Position numbers and translations under genes: made by a program
Shown here: in pieces, positions 1 through 8,846 of the stretch
How positions within the stretch are numbered: the stretch's first letter is position 1
Layout of the letters: every line of letters starts with the position of its first letter
Notes under the pieces: model-generated
Seen by the model: only the letters and a program-made list of their open reading frames with translations
Told to the model about the DNA's origin: nothing
Databases searched by the model: none
DNA from: Acinetobacter sp. WC-141
GTDB lineage: Bacteria > Pseudomonadota > Gammaproteobacteria > Pseudomonadales > Moraxellaceae
Direction of reading: 5' to 3'
Length of the DNA: 45,502 nucleotides
Assembly: GCF_000313935.1 (NCBI RefSeq)
Contig: NZ_AMSS01000087.1
Location: 1-45,502 of the forward strand

Positions 1-711
1 GCCCATGAGGAGACAAAGCAGAGCTATGGTTATATTCGATTAACCAAATACTTACAAGCTCAGGGTATAAAAATGAGTATGTACGCTGTACGTCAGATAA
101 AAGCGCTGAACCACCTGTATTGTAAGCGACACAAGCGTTTTAAAAGGACTACGAATAGTGACCATAATCGAGCGATCTATGAAAACCTGCTGGAGCAACA
201 ATTCTCAATGACTAGACCAAATCAAGCATGGTCAAGTGATATTACGTACATATGGACTGTTGAAGGATGGCTGTATTTAGCAGCGGTAAAAGACCTTTAC
301 ACGAAGCAAGTGGTTGGCTATAGCTTAAATGAGCGCATGACAACACAGCTTGTTTGTAATGCGCTAAATATGGCTATTCACAATCAAAAACCAACCAAAG
401 AACTGATTGTGCATTCAGACAGAGGAAGTCAATATTGCAGCCAGGAATATCGAAATATACTTGAGCAATATGGTTTTCAAGGTTCAATGAGCAAGCGCGG
501 AGACTGTTACGATAATGCACCGATTGAAAGCTTTTGGGGAATACTGAAAAATGAGTTAGTGCATCATTACAACTATCAAACCAGAGAAGAAGCCAAAGCA
601 GATATTATAAAATACATTGAGTTATTTTATAATCATCGAAGAATTCAAAAGGGTTTGGGTTTTAAGACACCAAATCAAATGGCCGAAGACTTTTATAAGT
701 TGGCTGCCTAG
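1..711 (+). CDS. IS3-family transposase OrfB (5' partial)
   Basis: DDE transposase of the IS3 family, catalysing copy-out/paste-in transposition. The frame is open from base 1 (HEETKQSYGYIRL...), so the N-terminus lies upstream of the window; the first ATGs at 73 and 79 are internal. Counting from the ATG at 73, the catalytic triad is D56 (SSDITYI), D116 (HSDRGSQY) and E152 (PIESFWG), giving the expected D-D(35)E spacing, followed by the FYNHRRIQKGLG tail typical of IS3-family rve domains. It ends at TAG 709-711, about 30 bases before the likely right end of the element. The gene appears intact as far as it can be seen. The IS3 subgroup is not assigned. Confidence 0.93.
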   Translation, partial: AHEETKQSYGYIRLTKYLQAQGIKMSMYAVRQIKALNHLYCKRHKRFKRTTNSDHNRAIYENLLEQQFSMTRPNQAWSSDITYIWTVEGWLYLAAVKDLYTKQVVGYSLNERMTTQLVCNALNMAIHNQKPTKELIVHSDRGSQYCSQEYRNILEQYGFQGSMSKRGDCYDNAPIESFWGILKNELVHHYNYQTREEAKADIIKYIELFYNHRRIQKGLGFKTPNQMAEDFYKLAA

Positions 712-743
712 AATCTCCCAAGGGAAAGTCTCCTGATAATTCA
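1..743 (+). mobile_element. IS3-family insertion sequence, right-hand part
   Basis: The window opens inside an IS3-family element; only the OrfB 3' part and the right end are present. The right terminus is judged to lie near 743 because the reverse complement there reads TGAATTATCAGGAGACT, which has the TGA start and GGAGACT core of some IS3-group terminal repeats. The left repeat lies outside, so neither the repeat nor a target duplication can be confirmed. Confidence 0.6.
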
Positions 744-1214
744 GCGTATATCATAGTATGTAAAACTACCCAAAATAATTAATGCAGCTGTGACTTTTAA
801 CATAAACTTAAAACTAAGATTTTTTCGTATTATAGTGATTTTTATGTGAAATGCATCACATTTTTATATAAATTTGTTAGATAAGCTACACTTCAAATGT
901 TGTTATACGCGTAAATTTACTTGATATTTCACTTAAATTAATAAGTCTAAAATTTGCTATTCAGTTATTTTTTAAATTGCATATCCATTTCTTTCATCAT
1001 AGAACTTTTTATTTTTAATTTTTCTAAAAAGTAAACCATTAATTTACAAAATAAAATTTAGATATAATTCATAAAGAAAAAATTTTTTCTATTTTCGGTT
1101 TGGAAAAGGGAAAACCTGTTATGCAAAAAATGCATAATTAACTTGATAAATGCATTAGAAGTGAAGCATTTCGAAAACTAATATGAATTATCTCCTCTAC
1201 TAATTCGAAGTTTA
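712..1214. other. AT-rich intergenic region upstream of aspA
   Basis: About 500 bases without a gene. It holds the probable right end of the IS (to about 743), a CRP-like palindrome at 845-860, and the aspA promoter and leader. Long A/T runs near 1010-1095 make -10 calls ambiguous. No open frame with a ribosome binding site was found. Confidence 0.6.
845..860. promoter_or_regulatory. CRP/Vfr-like binding site upstream of aspA
   Basis: TGTGA-N6-TCACA, exact in both half sites (TGTGAAATGCATCACA), extended to ATGTGA...TCACAT. It lies 355 bases upstream of aspA. E. coli aspA is CRP-activated, so this is a plausible link, but the distance is large. Confidence 0.45.
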
Positions 1215-2633
1215 ATGATGAACGCTGAAATTACCACCCGTATCGAGAAGGATCTTATTGGTTATAGAGAAATCAATAATAATGATTATTACGGAGTTCA
1301 AACATTACGTGCTCTAGAAAACTTTAACTTAACACAAAGCAGAGTTGGAAATTTTCCTCATTTAATTAAAGCATTAGCAATGGTAAAGCTTGCTTGTGCT
1401 GAAGCTAACTATAATCTTAAAAGCTTAGATCAAACTAAATTTGAAGCAATTGAATACAGCTGTAATCAACTTATTCGCGGTAATTTTCACGACCAGTTTC
1501 CGATTGATATGATGCAAGGTGGTGCTGGTACTTCAACCAATATGAATGCAAATGAAGTATTGGCGAATGTTGCTTTAGAATATATGGGACATTCAAAAGG
1601 TCAATATCAATATCTACATCCAAATAATGACATTAACATGTCACAGTCAACAAATGACGTGTACCCTACTGCGATTCGTTTAGGTTTGTTATTAAGCTTA
1701 GATGAACTAAATCTTCCTTTTAATAACTTAATTTTAAGTTTCCGCAACAAGTCTCAAGAATTTGCTCATATCTTAAAAATGGGTCGTACCCAGTTGCAAG
1801 ATGCTGTGCCAATGACATTAGGTCAAGAGTTTGGTGCTTTTGCGGTAACTTTACAAAAAGACCTTGAGCAAATTAATACGCTTATTCCAAATGTTTTGGC
1901 TTATATGAACCTTGGCGGAACAGCGATTGGTACAGGAATTACTACTGAATATAGTTACCGTGAACTTGCGATTCAAGCACTTGCAAAAATCTCTGGTAAA
2001 AAAATTAAGTCATCTCCTGATCTAATCGAAGCAACTTCGGATATGGGCGATTTTGTTCTTTTATCTGGTTTATTAAAACGTACCGCAACTAAACTTTCAA
2101 AAATTGCCAATGACTTGCGTTTACTTTCAAGTGGTCCACGTACTGGTATCAATGAAATTAACTTAGAAGCACGTCAACCAGGTAGTTCGATCATGCCGGG
2201 TAAAGTAAACCCAGTCATTCCTGAAGCAATGAACCTTGCTTGCTTCCAGATTATTGCAAATGATTTGGCTGTAACTTTAGCGGCTGAAGCAGGTCAACTC
2301 CAGTTAAATGCAATGGAACCTCTTATTGCTTTTAAACTATTTGAATCTATGGATTTGCTTGGTAACGCGATGGCCATGTTCCAAAGTAAATGTATCGATA
2401 CGATTACGGCGAATCCTGAGCACTGTAAAGCTTTAGTTGAAAACTCAATTGGTATTGTGACTGCACTTAACCCATATTTGGGTTATGAAACTACAACTCG
2501 TATTGCTAAAACTGCAAACGAAACTGGACAAAGTGTATTGGCTTTAGTTCAAAATGAAGGTTTATTATCAGCACAAGTGCTTGATGAGATCTTGTCGATT
2601 AATAATATGGTTAAACCAAAAATGTCGGCTTAA
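1215..2633 (+). CDS. aspA: aspartate ammonia-lyase (aspartase)
   Basis: Catalyses L-aspartate to fumarate plus ammonia, feeding amino-acid carbon into the TCA cycle in the cytosol. The 472 residues match the fumarase/aspartase superfamily end to end: DYYGVQTLRA near 24-33, QGGAGTSTNMN near 101-111, QSTNDVYP near 144-151, the GRTQLQDAVPMT block near 190-201 and the signature loop GSSIMPGKVNP at 323-333. GRTQLQDAVPMTLGQE and DLIEATSD resemble aspartase rather than fumarase C. Two consecutive ATGs (1215, 1218) could start the protein; neither has a strong Shine-Dalgarno. It is followed directly by a bidirectional terminator shared with the convergent receptor gene. Monocistronic by layout. A CRP-like palindrome lies upstream. 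Confidence 0.93.
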   Translation: MMNAEITTRIEKDLIGYREINNNDYYGVQTLRALENFNLTQSRVGNFPHLIKALAMVKLACAEANYNLKSLDQTKFEAIEYSCNQLIRGNFHDQFPIDMMQGGAGTSTNMNANEVLANVALEYMGHSKGQYQYLHPNNDINMSQSTNDVYPTAIRLGLLLSLDELNLPFNNLILSFRNKSQEFAHILKMGRTQLQDAVPMTLGQEFGAFAVTLQKDLEQINTLIPNVLAYMNLGGTAIGTGITTEYSYRELAIQALAKISGKKIKSSPDLIEATSDMGDFVLLSGLLKRTATKLSKIANDLRLLSSGPRTGINEINLEARQPGSSIMPGKVNPVIPEAMNLACFQIIANDLAVTLAAEAGQLQLNAMEPLIAFKLFESMDLLGNAMAMFQSKCIDTITANPEHCKALVENSIGIVTALNPYLGYETTTRIAKTANETGQSVLALVQNEGLLSAQVLDEILSINNMVKPKMSA

Positions 2634-2643
2634 TTCCTGAAAT

Positions 2644-2673
2644 AAAAAAGGAGCTTTTATAAGCTCCTTTTTT
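2644..2673. terminator. bidirectional rho-independent terminator between aspA and the receptor gene
   Basis: Perfect 13-bp stem AAAAAAGGAGCTT / AAGCTCCTTTTTT with loop TTAT. T-runs are present on both strands, and it sits between the convergent stops at 2633 and 2688. Confidence 0.9.
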
Positions 2674-2687
2674 ATTTGTTCTATACT

Positions 2688-4865
2688 TTAAAAACTAAAA
2701 GTTGTAGAGAACTGAGCTGTACGTGGATTACCTAAGAATAAATAGTCATCCCCCATAAATGCCCCTACATCACGCCAATATTTCTTATTAAATAAGTTAT
2801 CAATATTGAATCTAAAAGTTGTGTCATGCCCAGCAAAACTTGTTTTATAGGCAGCACCAATATTAAAGACGCTATAGCCACCTACTTTTGCTGTTCCCTC
2901 TTTGTTTGCATACTTACTACTACTATATTGCATACCGCTGAGTAATCTTAACCCTTCAACTGAAGGTACTTTATAAGATAACTGTGCAGTTGCGCGGACC
3001 TTTGGTACATTTTGAGTTTGATGACCTTTGTAGCTGTCACTCTCAATATCAACAAGGCGAGATTTGGTATAGGTAATGCCAGAGCTTACATCGAGTGTAT
3101 CAGTTAAGGCACCAGTTAAACCTAATTCAATACCTTGGTTGTGCTGTTCACCTTGCTCAACAAATTCTAATTTTCCTTCAGAATTTGTAGTCGCATATTG
3201 ATTATCTTGTTTTAAATCAAAAATAGCTGCTGTTAATAAAAAGTTGCGTATTTGTTGCTTAACACCAAGTTCATATTGTTCAGAATTTCTAGGCGATAGA
3301 ACTTCTAGAGCATTATTAGCAAACCATGGAGCCTCACCACCATCCGATAATCCTTTGGCATATGAAGCATAAAGATTAGTTTTAGCAGTTGGGCTATACA
3401 TGAGCGCTAATTGCGGTAAAAACTTATTTAAATCTGTGTCTCGACTTTGCTGCCCATCTGGCTGATAGGCTTGCTCATCAAGATGAATAAGTTTTCCACC
3501 CAATAACGTTGACCATTGATCATTAAATTGAACTCGGTCAGATATGGTGAAAGCAGTCTGATCACTCTCTAGAGCTTTGTAACGATCACCTGGACTTTCT
3601 GATGATGGACTGTAGTCAATCGTATCTTCATAGATATTGCCTGTTCCTACCGCTACATTTAGTGGTGTATGGTGCTTTAAGGTTTTATATGTACGTTGTA
3701 ATTCGAAAGTTACTTGATGCTGAATATTGCCAGTGTTGAATTGACCATTTAACCCAGCAGCGAACTGGTTAGTAATACGTGTATCATCTGGGCTGCGAAA
3801 ATCGTAAATATCATAATTACCGTGTTTATCAAAAGTATTGCCTAAACCAGTAACTTCACAAATATCGTTATAACATCCCCATGGGAAAGCACTATTATCA
3901 TCAATCACAACACGACTTTGTGATGCACTTAAGCTACCATTCCATTGATCGTTAAATGCATATTGATATTTTAAACTCGCATTTACACTGTTATTTACAA
4001 CCGGTTTACTCCAAGACTGATAACCCAATAAACGGTCTTGATCTACATTTGTTGGTACTTCTTGCCCATCAAGCAGTTGATAACCCGGTACAGAACGTTG
4101 ACTTTGATGCTGAGCTTCAACATCAAACAGTAACTTAGAGCGATCATTAATTTTCCAGTCTAAAGCAACTGAACCAAACTCACGTTTACCATTTGCATGA
4201 TCGACATTTGGGTGAATACTTTCATGCGCTAAATTGATTCGATAGCCAAACTTTTCATTAATAAAGCCACCTACATCTGTTGCTAGTGTATAACCACCTT
4301 CTGAATTTGCATCGACGGTAATAGTTTTAACATCGGCAGGTCTTTTCGTTACATAGTTGACTACACCACCTGGAGTCGACATGCCACTTTGAATCGCAGA
4401 AATACCTTTTAATATTTCAACTTGCTCTTTATTTTCTAAAGCTACATTTTGCTCGCCACGTATGGTATGGCCATTAATGAGATAACTTGTGCCTAAATCG
4501 AGTGCAAAGCCACGAGCCATAAAATTAGGATAATAACCAATTGCAGCGTAGCCATCCCCTAACGATGAATCATTTTTAATAACATCAGTCAGTGTTTTTG
4601 CATGTTGATCTGCTAGGCGCTCCGAGGTAATGGTCGTAATAGAGGCAGGAACTTTCTTTACATCGCCTGTTTGAAAACCAGATAAATTAACTTTTTTTGG
4701 TGTATATAGAGCATCACTATTTTGTGTGGCGTTCACAGTAATGGTTGGGAGCTGCGAAACCTCCGCTTCATTTGCATAAACAACAGATGCTATAAGTGCA
4801 ATAGATGAAGCCAATGCTGTTTTAGAGCATGTTATGAAGTGAAGATTTAACGTGTGTCTTTCCAT
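2688..4865 (-). CDS. TonB-dependent siderophore receptor
   Basis: Outer-membrane gated channel of 725 residues for ferric siderophore import powered by TonB-ExbBD. Residues 1-31 form a signal peptide with likely cleavage after VVYA; a TonB-box-like LPTITV follows at 39-44. The plug domain (about 60-170) contains VPASITTITSERL, the RGF motif and GGVVNYVTKRP, as in the FhuE/FpvA class. The rest is a 22-strand barrel type ending in aromatic Phe (STTFSF). KYWRDVGAFMGDDYLFLGNPR at the end is typical of hydroxamate and mixed-type siderophore receptors, but the ligand cannot be read from sequence. No Fur box was recognised upstream. There is no neighbouring siderophore biosynthesis, so it may serve a xenosiderophore. 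Confidence 0.9.
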   Translation of the reverse strand: MERHTLNLHFITCSKTALASSIALIASVVYANEAEVSQLPTITVNATQNSDALYTPKKVNLSGFQTGDVKKVPASITTITSERLADQHAKTLTDVIKNDSSLGDGYAAIGYYPNFMARGFALDLGTSYLINGHTIRGEQNVALENKEQVEILKGISAIQSGMSTPGGVVNYVTKRPADVKTITVDANSEGGYTLATDVGGFINEKFGYRINLAHESIHPNVDHANGKREFGSVALDWKINDRSKLLFDVEAQHQSQRSVPGYQLLDGQEVPTNVDQDRLLGYQSWSKPVVNNSVNASLKYQYAFNDQWNGSLSASQSRVVIDDNSAFPWGCYNDICEVTGLGNTFDKHGNYDIYDFRSPDDTRITNQFAAGLNGQFNTGNIQHQVTFELQRTYKTLKHHTPLNVAVGTGNIYEDTIDYSPSSESPGDRYKALESDQTAFTISDRVQFNDQWSTLLGGKLIHLDEQAYQPDGQQSRDTDLNKFLPQLALMYSPTAKTNLYASYAKGLSDGGEAPWFANNALEVLSPRNSEQYELGVKQQIRNFLLTAAIFDLKQDNQYATTNSEGKLEFVEQGEQHNQGIELGLTGALTDTLDVSSGITYTKSRLVDIESDSYKGHQTQNVPKVRATAQLSYKVPSVEGLRLLSGMQYSSSKYANKEGTAKVGGYSVFNIGAAYKTSFAGHDTTFRFNIDNLFNKKYWRDVGAFMGDDYLFLGNPRTAQFSTTFSF

Positions 4866-5419
4866 TGAATAACGACCTGCTCATAGCGTACATAATATAA
4901 GTGTGCTAAAAATCGGAGGTATTCCCTATTTTTGGCCCCGAAAGAATACAGTGACAAATATCCAGAAACAACAGATTATCTAATTTTTAGATCAAGTAAA
5001 TTTTGTGTAATAAAGCGTCATCATTATATGAATTTCATTTATTTTCTTTGAAATTGGGACTATAACTTTTTAAGTATTACCAAATAATCAAAATGAAACT
5101 AAGCTCAGAAATAGGTCTAGACCAAGGAGGAATACAATAAAAAATATGCTGGATAAATTAGATGTTTGATTTTAAATAAAGTTTATAGTGCAGTGATCAT
5201 TTAATTAAATTAAGGAAATGTTCGATAATCGATAAAAATATCTTTAAATCGAACAAAAGATCATAGAATCACTAGAATGGAAATTTAAAATTATAAAAAA
5301 TGAATGGAGAGAAATTCTAAGAAAGTACTCAGGATTGAGTGATATTTAAAAATTCATTCTATTTCCTGTTCAGTACATCTGAAAATTTCTATTTTTTTCT
5401 GCTAACTGACGGAATATCT
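4866..5419. other. divergent intergenic region, receptor gene / MHS transporter
   Basis: About 550 bases between divergent genes. Contents seen: a perfect GGTCTAGACC palindrome at 5114-5123, an isolated AAGGAGG at 5124-5130 followed only by a seven-codon frame, and the three-half-site IclR-type operator candidate at 5219-5255. No Fur box or sigma54 promoter was recognised. Confidence 0.6.
5219..5255. promoter_or_regulatory. candidate IclR-family (PcaU/PobR-type) operator
   Basis: TGTTCGAT-A-ATCGA forms an inverted pair at 5219-5232, and a further ATCGAACA lies at 5248-5255. The last copy repeats the second half site exactly 20 bases on and is the perfect inverse of the first. From memory, Acinetobacter PcaU/PobR operators have this plan: a palindrome of 10-bp units plus one direct copy 10 bp further. 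It lies about 165 bases upstream of the MHS transporter start. Confidence 0.45.
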
Positions 5420-6706
5420 ATGACATATACTAAGGAAGAAAAGAGCAGCAGAATACGAGGGATTGTAGGCGCAGCTTCAGGTAATTTGGTTGAATGGTTC
5501 GACTTTTATATCTATGCAGTATTTGCTGCTTATTTTACTCAAGCTCTAACTGCACCAGACATGGATAGTACGACCAAATCTATTTATGTTTGGGGTGTAT
5601 TTGCAGCAAGCTTTTTTATGCGTCCTATTGGTAGCTGGATATTTGGGCGCATTGCAGACCGGCACGGTCGAAAAAAATCAATGATTGTCTCTATTTGCCT
5701 CATGGCTTTGAGCTCTTTTCTATTTGCAGCCCTACCAACTTATGACCAAGTTGGCCTATTTGCCCCTTTTCTTTTGCTAGTCGTGCGCTTGCTTCAAGGC
5801 TTATCGGTGGGTGGTGAATATGGTGCAGTCGCAACATATATGAGTGAATTAGGCTTAAAGGGTCAACGTGGTTTTTATTCCTCTTTCCAATATGTCACCC
5901 TCTCTGGTGGTCAATTACTTGCCAGCTTACTTGGCGTAATTTTATTAACGTTTTTGAGTGAGGACCAATTGCTTAATGGCGGTTGGCGTATTCCATTTGT
6001 TATTGGTGGTATTGCAGCAATTTTATCTTTGCTCGCACGTAGTCGTTTAGAAGAAACACTTTCTCATCAAGATAGTGAACGCAAAGAGTCTGGTAGCTTA
6101 AGAGAGCTCTTTAAAAAGCATTGGAAAACCTTTTTATTGGTGGTCGGATACACTTCTGCTGGTTCATTAACGTTTTATGTAGAAACCGTTTATTCAAAAA
6201 CCTATTTAACTAATTTAGGTATGGATGGAAAAACCGTTGGTTATATCATGACCTTTGCGCTATTTGTCTATATGTGTGCTCAACCTGTATTTGGTTCCAT
6301 TTCGGATCGTATTGGGCGACGTTCTTCAATGTTAGCATTTAGCTTATTATCTGCGATTTTTATCTATCCAGTGATGGCAATTGGCATGCCTAATTATATA
6401 GATTCGCCGATCATCATTACCTTGCTACTCATTTTTATGATGATGATTTTGAGTTTCTACACATCTATTAGTGGCCTAGTAAAAGCTGAGATGTTCCCAC
6501 CTCACGTACGCGCACTCGGGGTAGGATTTTCATATGCGGTAGGTAATGCTATTTTTGGTGGTTCTGCACCTTCGGTTGCCTTGCAATTCAAAGCTGCCGG
6601 AATCGAAAACACCTTCTTTATTTATGTCATTGTCATGCTGATTATCTGTTTCTTGTGTAGCCTCGCGCTTCCTAAAAAACCAGACTATTTAGAACATGAT
6701 CATTAA
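5420..6706 (+). CDS. kgtP: MHS-family MFS transporter, KgtP/PcaT-like dicarboxylate:H+ symporter
   Basis: Inner-membrane proton symporter with 12 predicted helices, closely following E. coli KgtP (alpha-ketoglutarate permease). Shared blocks include GNLVEWFDFYIYA at the N-terminus, the MFS A-motif region GRIADRHGRKKSM, QGLSVGGEYGAVATYMSE, SFQYVTLSGGQLLA, SDRIGRRSSM and YTSISGLVKAEMFPPHVRALGVG. An upstream in-frame GTG at 5339 would add 27 hydrophobic residues; the ATG at 5420 is preferred because it gives 428 residues, near KgtP's length, and GACGGA precedes it. PcaT-type beta-ketoadipate transporters are close relatives, so the substrate could be alpha-ketoglutarate or another dicarboxylate. 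The IclR-type operator upstream favours an aromatic or dicarboxylate link. It is followed by a strong terminator. Confidence 0.82.
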   Translation: MTYTKEEKSSRIRGIVGAASGNLVEWFDFYIYAVFAAYFTQALTAPDMDSTTKSIYVWGVFAASFFMRPIGSWIFGRIADRHGRKKSMIVSICLMALSSFLFAALPTYDQVGLFAPFLLLVVRLLQGLSVGGEYGAVATYMSELGLKGQRGFYSSFQYVTLSGGQLLASLLGVILLTFLSEDQLLNGGWRIPFVIGGIAAILSLLARSRLEETLSHQDSERKESGSLRELFKKHWKTFLLVVGYTSAGSLTFYVETVYSKTYLTNLGMDGKTVGYIMTFALFVYMCAQPVFGSISDRIGRRSSMLAFSLLSAIFIYPVMAIGMPNYIDSPIIITLLLIFMMMILSFYTSISGLVKAEMFPPHVRALGVGFSYAVGNAIFGGSAPSVALQFKAAGIENTFFIYVIVMLIICFLCSLALPKKPDYLEHDH

Positions 6707-6715
6707 TTAAATGAG

Positions 6716-6747
6716 ATGCCTTCTGTCCCAAGCAGAAGGCATTTTTT
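6716..6747. terminator. rho-independent terminator after the MHS transporter
   Basis: Ten-bp stem ATGCCTTCTG / CAGAAGGCAT with a seven-base loop and then a run of T. It touches the stop of the convergent DUF971 gene and may serve both. Confidence 0.88.
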
Positions 6748-7027
6748 AGCACTTAGCAAATTCTTTTAAAAAAGCCCACGGAAAAATCCCTTTATCATGC
6801 CCATCGCTAAAACAAATTTGGGCACCGTAACCTTGATCAAACATTGCTGTTACTTCAACATTTTGATGCTCTATTTTAATTTGTTTGATCCGCTTCGCTC
6901 GGCAAAAGCCACATGGGCAAATTTCCCTTAAATTTTGATGGCTCAGAGTTATGCTCAAACCATCGGTCCAGATAAAGTGAACCTGTTTGGTTATCGTATC
7001 CACATGAATATCAGGTCTGGCTTGCAT
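6746..7027 (-). CDS. DUF971 family protein (gamma-butyrobetaine hydroxylase-like N-terminal domain)
   Basis: A 93-residue single-domain protein matching the DUF971/GBBH-like N-terminal family: [14 protein letters not shown] near residues 33-46 and the family hallmark [11 protein letters not shown] near 74-84. The fold is known from 2-oxoglutarate hydroxylases and from Mrp/ApbC-type Fe-S carrier fusions; the solo version has no settled role. Three cysteines (CPCGFC) could bind metal, which is inference. It is the last gene of the leftward AprAB-like unit and overlaps the HEAT-repeat gene by 17 bases, so translation is probably coupled. Confidence 0.85.
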   Translation of the reverse strand: MQARPDIHVDTITKQVHFIWTDGLSITLSHQNLREICPCGFCRAKRIKQIKIEHQNVEVTAMFDQGYGAQICFSDGHDKGIFPWAFLKEFAKC

Positions 7028-8009
7028 ATTTCACCTCATCAATTTGATTTAAACCAATACGAATCGCTTTTCGTACTTCTGGGTCGGAGTCATTTTGATG
7101 TTGTTTTAATAGATTCTGAGCTTCTGATGTGCCAATTTCACCGAGTGCTAAAGCGACCTCTTTACGTAAATTACTAATTTCATGATTAAAGTTATCAGAC
7201 AAATGAGCAACTGCCAGACGCGATTTGAGTAACCCTAAGCTTCGAACTGCGGCAATACGTACTTGCCAATATAAGTCAGATAAAGCATGAATTAAGGGAG
7301 TTTCGAGCTGAACGATATGTAATTTTCCAATCGTAAGTGCAGCTTCGACTCTTAATTGCCAACTTTCCGAGGTTAAAGAATGTTGAAGCGCTTGGATAAC
7401 ATCAGCTGTTATGTTCTGACTATAAGCCAAACCACCTGTTGCAATGCGGCGGACTTCATCGTCAGTATCTGTTTCAGCAGTTTTTGCCAATATGGTAATC
7501 GCTTGGTCTTGTTGTAACCAACTTAATGCACTGATTGCCTCCCGGCGCACAAGAGCATCTTCATGGTGTACCAAAGCGGATATCTCTTCGAATAATTGTT
7601 GTGGTCGTAAAGGTTTTAAAGCACGTAAAATTGCGCTAAGAGCAAAAGAATCCGTGTGCTTTAAATAAGGTGCCAGTATCTGGGCTGATGCCGCATTTTT
7701 GACTTCGCTTAAGCTTTGGCTGGCAGCTTGTTTCACATTAACATCTGCATCAAATAAGGCTTGAGCCAATACTTGCAAACTGGTTGGATCTTCCCAACTT
7801 TCTAGTTTTTTTGCCGCCTCTTCACGAACTAAAGCTGAAGAATCGTGTTGTAGCGCTGCATGCAACCAAGGAAGCAAATCCGGATTTTCTTCATCACCAA
7901 TATTCATTAAAGCGACAAAGCGAATTTTTTCATCTGCGTGATGAAGCTGTGCAAGAAATTCCTGATTATATTCATCGAGGTCATCTAAAGCTTGATAATA
8001 AAAACTCAT
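7011..8009 (-). CDS. HEAT-repeat protein (PBS-lyase-type HEAT repeats)
   Basis: A 332-residue, probably cytosolic alpha-solenoid made almost entirely of about 30-residue HEAT repeats. Recurrent units such as [55 protein letters not shown] and [11 protein letters not shown] carry the R/K-A-A-L pattern of PBS-lyase HEAT repeats. There is no enzyme motif; these proteins usually act as scaffolds or in cofactor/enzyme maturation. It overlaps the upstream ATPase gene by ATGA (8006-8009) and the downstream DUF971 gene by 17 bases, placing it firmly in this operon. A maturation or assembly role for the flavoprotein/ferredoxin pair is only inference. Confidence 0.88.
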   Translation of the reverse strand: MSFYYQALDDLDEYNQEFLAQLHHADEKIRFVALMNIGDEENPDLLPWLHAALQHDSSALVREEAAKKLESWEDPTSLQVLAQALFDADVNVKQAASQSLSEVKNAASAQILAPYLKHTDSFALSAILRALKPLRPQQLFEEISALVHHEDALVRREAISALSWLQQDQAITILAKTAETDTDDEVRRIATGGLAYSQNITADVIQALQHSLTSESWQLRVEAALTIGKLHIVQLETPLIHALSDLYWQVRIAAVRSLGLLKSRLAVAHLSDNFNHEISNLRKEVALALGEIGTSEAQNLLKQHQNDSDPEVRKAIRIGLNQIDEVKYASQT

Positions 8010-8845
8010 TCGTATTCCTTAATTTGTGATTTCTTTCCAAGCCCTAATGGATTTAAACGGCTTAACTCTTCTTGTTGAGTAGCTTCTTTTAAAGTCCGGA
8101 TGCAATGTTTCTTAATGGCTGTAAATTCAATGCTCGTGACAAGCTCAACATCTCGTGGACGTTCAAACTTAAGCGGAATTTCTTCAATAATTCGCCCTGG
8201 CCTATGGCTCATAATCAACACTCGATCCGCTAAAAAAAGTGCTTCATCAATATCGTGGGTAATGAATAAAACCGATGTTTGGATTTCTTGCCAAATTTCG
8301 AGCAATAGCATTTGCATTTTTAAACGAGTTTGGGCATCTAATGCACCAAAAGGTTCATCCATTAATAAAATGCGAGGTTGATTAATCAATACTCTCGCAA
8401 TTTCAACCCGTTGCTGCATGCCACCAGAAAGTTCGGCTGGAAATTTATGTTCAAAACCTTTAAGCCCGACCAGATCAATCATTTTCTGAGCTTGTTCAAT
8501 ACGCTTTTGTTTAGCGATGCCTTTCATTTTCAAACCAAAAGCAATATTTTCAAGCACGCTTTTCCATGGAAATAAAGTGTGTTGCTGAAACACCAAACCT
8601 CTATCTGGATGCGGTTCAAGAATAGATTCATTATCAACCGTTAAAGTCCCAGAACTAATCGGTAAGTGCCCTGCCAAAGCACCTAATAATGTTGATTTTC
8701 CACAACCAGATGGGCCAAGTAGACAAATAAACTCACCCGGTTGTATTTCGAAATTAACCCGATCTAATGCCTGAAAACGATTTTTAGCTTGCCCTAAATG
8801 TAGCGATAGATTTTGAATACGCACATGGCCTTGTGTAATTGACAT
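8006..8845 (-). CDS. ABC transporter ATPase, sulfonate/taurine/nitrate type
   Basis: Cytosolic ATPase of a SsuB/TauB/NrtD-class importer, 279 residues. Walker A GPSGCGKST, a Q-loop region GLVFQQHTLFPW, ABC signature LSGGMQQR, Walker B RILLMDEPFGALD and switch histidine in FITHDIDEA are all intact. The Q-loop phrase HTLFPW and the MDEPFGALDAQTR block are typical of this importer subfamily. One base separates it from the permease gene and ATGA overlap joins it to the HEAT-repeat gene. The transported solute is not determined by the sequence; the AprAB-like partners suggest an organosulfur compound. Confidence 0.9.
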   Translation of the reverse strand: MSITQGHVRIQNLSLHLGQAKNRFQALDRVNFEIQPGEFICLLGPSGCGKSTLLGALAGHLPISSGTLTVDNESILEPHPDRGLVFQQHTLFPWKSVLENIAFGLKMKGIAKQKRIEQAQKMIDLVGLKGFEHKFPAELSGGMQQRVEIARVLINQPRILLMDEPFGALDAQTRLKMQMLLLEIWQEIQTSVLFITHDIDEALFLADRVLIMSHRPGRIIEEIPLKFERPRDVELVTSIEFTAIKKHCIRTLKEATQQEELSRLNPLGLGKKSQIKEYE

Positions 8846-8846
8846 T

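Noticed and set aside
4866..5000. Fur box upstream of the siderophore receptor
   Set aside because: Expected from function but no GATAATGATAATCATTATC-like sequence was found.
5124..5169. Strong AAGGAGG followed by ATG (seven-codon frame)
   Set aside because: Spacing of about 15 bases is too long and the frame ends at once; probably chance or a remnant.
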